Position numbers and translations under genes: made by a program | Shown: piece after piece, positions 57,140-64,000 of the stretch | Layout: each line of letters opens with the position of its first letter | How positions within the stretch are numbered: the first letter of the stretch is position 1 | Assembly (NCBI GenBank): GCA_031763025.1 | Contig: JASSKH010000003.1 | Location: forward strand, 11,046,734 to 11,110,733 | Direction of reading: 5' to 3' | From: Macrocystis pyrifera | Taxonomy: Eukaryota; Sar; Phaeophyceae; Laminariales; Laminariaceae | Length of the DNA: 64,000 bases | Notes under the pieces: generated by a model | Told to the model about the DNA's origin: nothing | What the model saw: only the letters and a program-made list of their open reading frames with translations | Database searches by the model: none

Positions 57140-57264
57140 TTACGGGGGACCATACCAGTAAATAGGACCGAATGTTGTTATTTAATAGTAAAAAAATAGG
57201 TAGATGTATACCGTGGTAGGTTTTTGTCATTACCATAGGTCCTATTTACCATTGTCCCCCGTAA
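57140..57264 (+). mobile_element. family A MITE with three micro-insertions
   Basis: CCATACCAGTAAATAGG adds CCA; TTGTTATTTAATAGTAAAA adds TTTAATA (57181-57187); ATGTATACCGTGGTAGG adds CCGTGGTA (57211-57218). Termini TTACGGGGGACC and GTCCCCCGTAA are canonical. Confidence 0.87.
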
Positions 57265-57365
57265 TACGAAGAAGTAGTGTTTTAGCGGTGTCGTAAAGGC
57301 GGCTCTGTTGCTAGTATGTAGTAATAATACAAGTGTGTGTGCCACAGCTGTAAAGGCGTATGGCC

Positions 57366-57677
57366 GGCGTCCCCGGTGGCTTGGTAGGTGGTCCGCGTGC
57401 CTGTCAAGATCAATTTCGTGGGTTCAAGTCTCACCGAGTGCGTGCTCATAGGGAGTTTTTCTTGCATAAAAAATTGATTAGCGGAAAGCGCGAGAGCGTG
57501 AGTTAGCTACATTCGATGAAAATCGACGAGCAGTGGGAATGCTGAACCCTCTGCACGACAAAAAATAAAGACACGTACCGGGGAGGAGAAGGGACGACAC
57601 CTGTGACCACGGCTTGTCCAGAAGATCGTCGAGGGTAAAACCTCCTACGAGTGGGCTGGAAAGTAGAAGTGATGAAG

Positions 57678-57715
<38 letters not shown>
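57366..57715 (+). mobile_element. tRNA-derived SINE, full length with a 45-nt poly(A) tail
   Basis: GGCGTCCCCGGTGGCTTGG head, B box GGTTCAAGTC, body as at 25282-25604, ending GTGATGAAG then A(n). The long pure tail suggests this is the youngest of the four copies. Confidence 0.92.
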
Positions 57716-57717
<2 letters not shown>

Positions 57718-57853
57718 TCTTCGTACGATCGACGAATATAATCATCTATACTGCTGCAGTGCACCTGGCACCTGGTAAAATTCCCGGTTTCGATACCGCA
57801 ACACACGACAGCAGCAGTACAAGCGATTCGTGCGTGCTGCTCTCCGGAAAAGG

Positions 57854-57855
<2 letters not shown>

Positions 57856-57907
<52 letters not shown>
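57856..57907. repeat. poly(G) tract of about 52 nt
   Basis: Not joined to the CATGCATGGCC core, unlike most of the long G tracts here. Confidence 0.92.
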
Positions 57908-57909
<2 letters not shown>

Positions 57910-58062
57910 GCAAGGGGGGGTGCAGATGGCGGGAGCTACCGGCCTTGCTGCGATGGTTGCTGCGATGGTTGTTTTGTTGTCGAGTGCAGCAGCGGGGGCC
58001 ACCGTTTTAGAGATATATGTATGTTTTATCAATAACATTGTTACTCGTTTGTAGCCCTTTTA

Positions 58063-58170
58063 TTACGGGGCACCATACTAGTAAATAGGACCAAATATTG
58101 TCCGTAAACATAGGGAAATGTATGGGTTTTTGTGTGTACCGTAGGTCCTATTAACTATGGCCCCCCGTGA
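58063..58170 (+). mobile_element. family A MITE with a CTA insertion
   Basis: CCATACTAGTAAATAGG replaces CCATAGTAAATAGG. TTACGGGGCACC at the left and GGCCCCCCGTGA at the right. Confidence 0.85.
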
Positions 58171-58172
58171 TA

Positions 58173-58249
58173 GTACTGCACTGTCCCGTTTTGGGGGACA
58201 AACGACGTAGAGCTTGAGTGGGTTTGTCCCCAAACGGGACGTCAGTCCT
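58173..58249. mobile_element. family C MITE
   Basis: GTACTGCACTGTCCCGTTTT and GTCCCCAAACGGGACGTCAG, two bases after the family A copy. Confidence 0.78.
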
Positions 58250-58414
58250 CGAGAGGGTTTGAGAGAGGTAACATGGCTTGGCACCGGTATACAAAACGTC
58301 TGTAGATACTACAAGTATAGACTACTAATGTGGTAGCCGTTTCGCATTTCCAGAATTTTCCGGGTTCTAACACTCGAACCTTTTCGGGGCCCCCTTTTAA
58401 TTTATAACCCTTTT

Positions 58415-58526
58415 ATTACTGGGGGCCATAGTAAATAAATAGAACGTACGGTACACATAAAAACCGATGTATTTCCCTACGTTTACTGACAATATTTGGT
58501 CCTATTTACTAGTATGGCCCCCCGTA
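58415..58526 (-). mobile_element. family A MITE with small duplications
   Basis: TAAATAAATAG in the left arm duplicates TAAA; TTTACTAGTATGG in the right arm adds a GTA next to a TA. Confidence 0.82.
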
Positions 58527-59204
58527 GTAGTACTGCACCACTGCTGTACATGCACCTAAAATTGAGTCTATTTCCAAGTAACACGTCCCCACATCGGGAG
58601 TGCAGTCCTAAACGGCTCAACCCCTTCTCCACTATTGCGGTCCTGGTATGCAGACACACCAGTCAATTTCTGAGCAGTTTGTCCCCGAGACGGGACTCCA
58701 GTGCTATCTATGTAAAAGGGTTGACAGAAATAATGACCAAGATAACGATGCATTTCATTCAGTGTTCGTCAGCCGCGCCTGCGAGCAGCGGCGGGGGCCG
58801 GGGTAGGCTCATGCTGCCTGCGGCCGTGGGCGTGCGTGCGCACGCACGTGCGACTCCTTTTGCTTTTTTTTTGTAGCTCGGGACACCAGCTCGTGTCACC
58901 CCCCCCCCCCCCCCCCCCCCCCTACGACCATGCAGGGGCCACAGGGCCGACGCTGTGAGTCGTCACTTTTTTTTTTTTTTTTTTTTTCGTCGTCGTCGTC
59001 GTCGTCGTCGTCAATGTTTTTTTTTTTTTTTCCCCTTTCTTAAGCGCCAAGAGGGTTACGAGAGGTCGAATGACTCGGCGCGGGAATACATTTTTTGTTT
59101 TGTTTTGCAGGATGACCTTTCCGGTTCAAGAGAGGTTTGGGTTTCTATGCTTGTAGGGCCAATCAAGCAGGCGTGACACACCCCTCTCTCTTGTTGACCC
59201 TTAT

Positions 59205-59493
59205 TCGAGTGGTTTGTCCCCAAATTTTACGGTAGGACTGCGGTCATGTTTTGGGGACAAACTACTTACAGCAGTAGTAGAATTTTTGAGTGGTTTGTCC
59301 CCCGAAGCGGGACTGCAGCCCTGAAAGGTTTTTTTTTTCATTTTTTTTTTGGTGGTTTGTCCCCCAAAAACGGGACTGCTGTCCTGAAAAGTTTCGAAAA
59401 ATTTGAATTGTTTTGTTCCCCAAAACGGGACTGCAGTCCGAAAAGGTTTCGAAATTTTTGAGTTGTTTGTCCCCAACACGGGACTGCAGTCCT
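59205..59493. repeat. head-to-tail array of family C half elements
   Basis: About four units of roughly 65-70 bases carrying GGTTTGTCCCC, CGGGACTGCAGTCC and GAAAAGTTTCGAAA, plus one inverted unit with a TTACAGCAGTAG insertion near 59266. Confidence 0.78.
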
Positions 59494-59494
59494 A

Positions 59495-59786
59495 TTACCG
59501 GGGTCCACAGTAAGGGCGCATCTTAACGGGGAACACTAAATTTCGTTTAGTCAGATGCAAATTAAATTAGGGAAAAAAAAATCCAAGTCAAATTTAAAGA
59601 ACCGAAAGTCCTCGATAAGATGGGCCCTTAAATTAAATTAGAAAAAAAAAAATCAAGTCAAATTGAAAGAGCCGAAAGTCCCCGTTAAGATGGGGCCCTA
59701 AATAGGACCAAATATTGTCAGTAAAAATAGGCAATACATAGGTTTTTATGTATTCCATGGGCCGTATTGACTATGGAGCCCCGTAA
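59495..59786 (+). mobile_element. family A MITE interrupted by family D
   Basis: The left part TTACCGGGGTCCACAGTA and the right part AATAGGACCAAATATTGTCA to GGAGCCCCGTAA form one family A copy around the insert at 59513-59699. Confidence 0.85.
59513..59699. mobile_element. family D element nested in family A
   Basis: Terminal inverted repeats AGGGCGCATCTTAACGGGG and CCCCGTTAAGATGGGGCCCT. Inserted at the TA of CAGTAAATAGG with an apparent TA duplication. The right half (AAATTAAATTAG to AAGTCC and the TAAGATGGGCCCT end) is duplicated in tandem, about 70 bases. Confidence 0.8.
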
Positions 59787-59799
59787 TAAAAGGTTTTTG

Positions 59800-59965
59800 A
59801 AAAAATTTGAGCTCCTTATCCCCAAAACGGGACTGCAGTCCTGGAAGGTTTTTGAAAATATTGAGTTTTTTGTCCCCAAAACGGGACTATTGTCCGTTTT
59901 TTGGGGACAAACCACTGAAACTCTTAAGTTATTTTGTCCCCCAAAAGGGACTGCAGTGGTCCTAT
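59800..59965. repeat. second array of family C half elements
   Basis: Three units with GTCCCCAAAACGGGACTGC or its inverse and AAGGTTTTTGAAAA spacers, starting 15 bases after the family A right end. Confidence 0.75.
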
Positions 59966-60885
59966 AATACAAAGGTTTACAATCCTGTTGGGAGTTGAGA
60001 AGGGGATACTCGGTGTTTTGTCGAGGGACGACTACAGCTACGTCAAGGTCGCTGGCTGGGATCGGTCGTCTGGGTATGATGCAGGGTGGTGTCCGAGCTG
60101 CGATGCAAGGCGACAGGCGCACGGGTGCAGAGCAGCACGGTGCAGCATGATCCTGTCGTGCCCTTATCATACTGGCGCTGCTGAGCCTTCACTCTGGTGG
60201 CAGACAAGTTGGTGGCACGAAACGTACAACTCTGTTGCGATGGTTGCTGTATCGGAGTTCCGAGGGGGTTGCAAGCCGAAACCCTCTCCGTATAGGCACG
60301 AGTGCGTGTTATCTCTTATCGTTTTGGTTTCATTCCTTTGGCGCGACTGACGACAGAAAGCTTGGCATGCCGTGTATATATATATATATATAGGGGTACC
60401 GGGTACAGTAATATAATAGTATTCATGTAAGCCTGAGTCGGAGAGGGGGGAGGAGAGGAGAGGAGAGGAGAGAGGAGATTTTTTGTACCCGAGGGTAATT
60501 CTTTTTCTGGTCTGTGTTGTACAGCAGCCCGGGACGTTTGGCGTTTTGGGTATGGCATTTAATTTCGCCCCCAGGTATCTCCTTTTTTTTTATTTCATTC
60601 TCGTCCGCTGGTGTTTCCTCTTCCTTGCCACTCTTGTACTATACGGTGCTGCCGTTGTTCGTGTCTGGTCCGAGGCTGCGTGAGAGACCGCTTCGTTGGG
60701 TCTCTCTCGAAGGGCAAGTAATCGGTGTTGACACACAGGATGCGCCCTCTGGGCTCTGGGGTGTGCTGGATGCCGTTGGGTAAAAAATAACGGGTTTCGA
60801 CAGGTTTTGGAGGGCCTGGGTATGGCGGCCTAGAAAGGAGGGGTGGACAGACCTTGATAGTAGATCTTTATGGGGGTTTTGTGTT

Positions 60886-60965
60886 GGACGCCTGAAGCCG
60901 ACCCTCCGACCCGAACCCGAACCCTAACCGGAACCCTAACCCTAATGCCAGTGGTCAGTGCTGGG
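60886..60965 (+). repeat. dispersed repeat with interstitial telomere-like block
   Basis: CGCCTGAAGCCGACCCTCCG, then CCCGAACCCGAACCCTAACC, GGAACCCTAACCCTAATGCC and AGTGGTCAGTGC. Same order as 39545-39610; single CCCTAACC motifs also at about 43938 and 45236. Confidence 0.65.
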
Positions 60966-61499
60966 ACGCTGTGCTTGTTAAGACTCTAGGTTGGCTCGGC
61001 CGGCGTGGATGCTGAGCTTGGGAAGACTCTAGGTTGACTCGGGATGACTCGGGATGCTGTGGCTGGGAAAGACTCGAAAGTTGATTAAGCCGCGTAAACC
61101 ATACCCCTAGCCAATCAGAGTGCCTAATTAGCTGCCCCAGGAAGCTCTACTATCAAGGTTTGTCCACTACTGCTAGAAAGCGTCAAGTGCGGTCTCGGTC
61201 TTGCCAACCTTGACCTACACGCCCGATCGGACAGACAGATCAGCTATAGCTCGTCTACAGGTGATTTTGTGATGTAGGTCTTGCAGGGCAGACAAGATAG
61301 ATCTATATCTATTCCTGATATGTACCTCGATCTATGTAGCTCATGTTGTCGCGTGGAAGCCGTGCACCAGGTGGTCTACACGATGTATTTTTGGATTGGA
61401 TCTGCGATACTCGTACGATACAGGTATAAAACAGATGCTGCACAACGTAGCCATGGCGGCAGGTGAGGAATTACTATTAATAGTTGTTGATGTACAGCA

Positions 61500-61790
61500 G
61501 GTAGTAGCTCGTCATCTGTGCGATCCTACTAGTACTACTGCTGCTGCTACTATTAATACTGCTACTGCTACTATTAATACTACCACTACTACTGCTGCTA
61601 CTGCTATTAATACTACTGCTACTATTACTACTGCTGTTAATACTACTACTACTGCTACTACTCCTGCTGCTGCTGCTGCTGCTACTACTACTACTGCCAC
61701 TGCTGCTGCTGCTTCTACTACTACTACTACTGCTGTTGCTGCTGATACTACTACTATTACTACTGCTATTGATAGTAGTACTCGGTAGGC
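61500..61790. repeat. degenerate CTA/CTG triplet region interspersed with TATTAATA words
   Basis: Triplets are broken several times by exact TATTAATA (for example near 61552, 61571 and 61607). Confidence 0.85.
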
Positions 61791-62008
61791 GTACTGGTGT
61801 GCCAGGAATGACACCGATACCGATGTTGCCTGGTGAAACATATTACAACAGCCGTATGCTTGATTGCTGACGTTTGGGAGTCCCGTGTCTGCTAGTTACA
61901 GAGTGTGCGCCTGAGGGCTCGCGCGACAAGACCGACCTAAACATACCAGTCAGTGTAAGTGTTCTATTATTAATAAAACCTTTTCATTCTATCAGTAACA
62001 GCATCCCA

Positions 62009-62240
62009 CTCTAATTCCAAGTAGATCTCAGCATCCCAGTCTAGTTCCAAGTAGATCTCAGCATCCCAGTCTAATTCCAAGTAGATCTCAGCATCCCAGT
62101 CTTCTAACTCCAAGTAGATCTCAGCATCCCAGTCTAGTTCCAAGTAGATCTCAGCATCCCAGTCTAGTTCCAAGTAGATCTCAGCATCCCAGTCTAATTC
62201 CAAGTAGATCTCGACATCTCAGTCTAATTCCAAGTAGATC
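62009..62240 (-). repeat. 30-bp minisatellite, about 8 units
   Basis: Plus-strand unit CTAATTCCAAGTAGATCTCA plus GCATCCCAGT; on the minus strand it is open and reads repeated ELDWDAEIYL. One unit has a three-base insertion. No start, splice sites or non-repeat coding sequence supports a protein. Confidence 0.93.
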
Positions 62241-62629
62241 TAGGGTGGGATGCGTCCGGAGGGCGCGGCGGGACCGAGCGAAGACCATGTAAACGATCAG
62301 CAGACAGCTCTCTCTCTCTCTCCTCTCGCGAGATGATGCCGCTTTGGCCGGAAATATAAGGACCATTTATACACAAATGTGAATACTAAGCGGTGCTTAT
62401 GTTTGCGCCCAGATGGGTACTTGGTGGTCTGTACAACGGTAGCCACTATTATTAATAGTTCGATTTGCTGGCCTTAACCTTTTCGCTGGTACCGGTATGT
62501 TTGTTGACGTCGGTACCGGTTGACGGCAAGGTAGCGTATTGTCTACTTGTCGGTCTCGAAAGGGGGGAGGGAGGGTGAAAGTAGAGAGGAATTAGAAAGG
62601 CGTAGCTGGGCCTCTGGAGAGGTAGGGGG

Positions 62630-62687
62630 AGCGGGGGGGGGGGGGGGGGTACTCATTATCGTGCATGGCCGTAGTCATATGACCATA

Positions 62688-62748
<61 letters not shown>

Positions 62749-62764
62749 GTGGGGGGGGGGGGGG
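62630..62764 (+). repeat. poly(G)-core-poly(G) unit
   Basis: G(18), TACTCATTATCGTGCATGGC, GTAGTCATATGACCATAGA, then G(57) with a GTGTG break and a further G(14). Confidence 0.88.
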
Positions 62765-62929
62765 CGGAAATAGATAAGACGTAACTCGGACTTCGCCGAG
62801 GAAGCTGAGCATCGACAATCAGTTTTGACCAAAGTTTTTGCGAGCTTGATGAAAAGGTGCATCTAACATCTATAACTCGCGTGTTACTGTTGGTGCGAGA
62901 GCTTTTGCTCTGCTTGTTTTTGCGTGATG

Positions 62930-63130
62930 CCTGCCCTGTCTTGATTTGTCTTGCCCTGAATTGCTTCGCTTTGCCTTGGTTGGTCTTGGCCTTGCTTGGC
63001 TTTCACGTGTGTTGCCTTGCTTTTTTTATGCCTGGCCTCGCTTTGGTGTGCCTTGTATTATCTTGCAGTGCTTCGGTTAACCTTGCTTTACCGTGCTCTG
63101 GTTTGCGTTGCTTGGCGTTGATGCTCCATC
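62930..63130. repeat. degenerate CTTGCYTTGG-type minisatellite
   Basis: About twenty imperfect 8-10-base words such as CTTGCCCTG, CTTTGCCTTGG and GTTGCCTTGC. Similar in style to the GGCTTGGATT array at 4405. Confidence 0.65.
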
Positions 63131-63702
63131 GCCGGCATGTACGGATGCTTGCCGTACCACGCGTTTGGTGTCGCCACAGCAGTAGTAGTAGTAGCAGTAG
63201 CAGTAGCAGCAGCAGTAGCAGCAACAGTAGCAGCAGTAGCAGCAGTTGCAGCAGCAGCAGCAGCAGTAGCAGCAGCAGTATTTTTGTGGCAGCATCGGAA
63301 GGCTGCATGTGAGCGCATCACACAGCAGCAGAACAATACACGGCAGACAGCGGAACAAAACGAGATGCTCGTGCCGCTGCTGCTATTATTAATAGTACTC
63401 GTAGTTGTTCCTGCTGTTGTTCCTACTGCCACTATGTCTGTGCATCTGGTTTTTATCTGGCATTTACAACGGTAGTAGTGGTTTTAATAGCAGAATCCGT
63501 TCCCTCTTCGCCGATGGTTGATTGATCGAAGGAGATTGTTTCTGCTGACTGTGCTGCTGTACCATACCGGGTAGTTGACATCAGATGGAGCTTCTGCCTA
63601 TTTTAGTGCACGTATGATTCGACGCGAGTTGACGAGGGAAGAAACCGGCATATTTTATACGTCACGGGACAGCTTTCGCGGACTTTAATTGCGCGCCGCG
63701 CA

Positions 63703-63849
63703 ATGTATATAAAACCCCTGTTCTGGCAGGCGCTGGAGACCAGAGCCAACTTTTATGAGAATCCTCGGCAGACATCGACCGACAAAACCAATGACACCGT
63801 CATGAAATCTGAACGGAACGCGCTGGTTAAGGTCTCCGACCCACCCTAG
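63703..63849 (+). CDS. small ORF, 48 residues, possible exon
   Basis: ATG at 63703, TAG at 63847. The first codons overlap TATATAAAA, and the peptide is polar (ALETRANFYENPRQTSTDKT in the middle) with no low complexity. A spliced alternative is an internal exon 63730-63831 (acceptor TTCTGGCAG, donor AAG/GTCTCC), exactly 34 codons in phase 0. Unidentified; a small-ORF false positive remains possible. Confidence 0.28.
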   Translation: MYIKPLFWQALETRANFYENPRQTSTDKTNDTVMKSERNALVKVSDPP

Positions 63850-64000
63850 TGTCACAGCAGTGCTCACACCTCGGTCGGTGATATGTGGCGTGGGCTGACC
63901 AGGAGTCTGATAGAAAAAAAACATTTTGGGGCTGGTCTGTAGAAGATAAGACGACAAAAAATCTCGACCCCTCCGATGACAAGAAATATACCGTTTTTCA

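Larger units (their letters stand above)
55791..61987. other. repeat-dominated interval, no gene recognised
   Basis: Tandem GTACGATGTATGCA-type words at 55797-55850, six family A elements, family C arrays, the family D element, a full-length SINE, poly(G), and a telomere-like block. Several open frames exist but all are explained by repeats or low-complexity sequence. Confidence 0.5.

Noticed and set aside
61970..62203. Minus-strand ORF of repeated ELDWDAEIYL
   Set aside because: Wholly explained by a 30-bp minisatellite whose length is divisible by three; no non-repeat coding sequence or splice sites.

Overview
The window is nuclear DNA of a eukaryote with intron-rich genes and an unusually repeat-laden genome. 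Coding exons are short (about 80-270 bp), very GC-rich at third codon positions, joined by GT-AG introns of 0.5-3 kb, and mixed with Ala/Gln/Gly runs. Together with a tRNA-derived SINE, many tiny TA-flanked palindromic elements and interstitial CCCTAA telomere-like blocks, this best fits a stramenopile alga, probably a brown alga. That placement is inference from style, not from a marker gene.

Layout. 1-844: a minus-strand gene whose N-terminus has the LisH and coiled-coil layout of LIS1, facing a possible plus-strand coding fragment at the left edge. 4098-13435 (+): an almost complete RNase H2 catalytic subunit (RNASEH2A) in five recognised exons; all four catalytic acidic residues are present. 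18170-24250 (-): a WD40 gene matching PWP1 (periodic tryptophan protein 1, ribosome biogenesis) in five recognised exons; its N-terminal exons and final exon were not secured. 24251-33180: no confident gene, packed with mobile elements and containing a 100-N assembly gap. 33181-34945: a dead LINE abutting a 25-bp satellite (34965-35453). 35454-45601: gene-poor. 45602-51659: an orphan minus-strand exon, then a possible plus-strand PWWP-domain gene. 55594-55790: a frameshifted Ty3/gypsy reverse-transcriptase fragment. The right end is repeats, minisatellites and a small ORF.

The repeats are the most striking content. Family A (about 105 bp, termini TTACGGGG, TA target) has more than 30 copies, with a related subfamily B. 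Family C (about 75 bp) carries the core GTCCCCAAAACGGGACTGCAG. A further element, family D, is nested inside a family A copy. A fourth dispersed repeat carries a CATGCATGGCCGTAGTCGTATG core bordered by poly(G) tracts of up to about 180 nt. Aligning family A copies exposes short insertions that sit between TA dinucleotides, and the same short words (TATTAATA, TACCTGGTA, TACTGCTGTA) are greatly over-represented across the window. They look like transposon excision footprints or micro-insertions.

The recognised genes are unlinked housekeeping functions (RNA/DNA hybrid removal, ribosome biogenesis, possibly dynein regulation, possibly chromatin reading). There is no operon logic; the window is a typical repeat-swollen eukaryotic gene neighbourhood.
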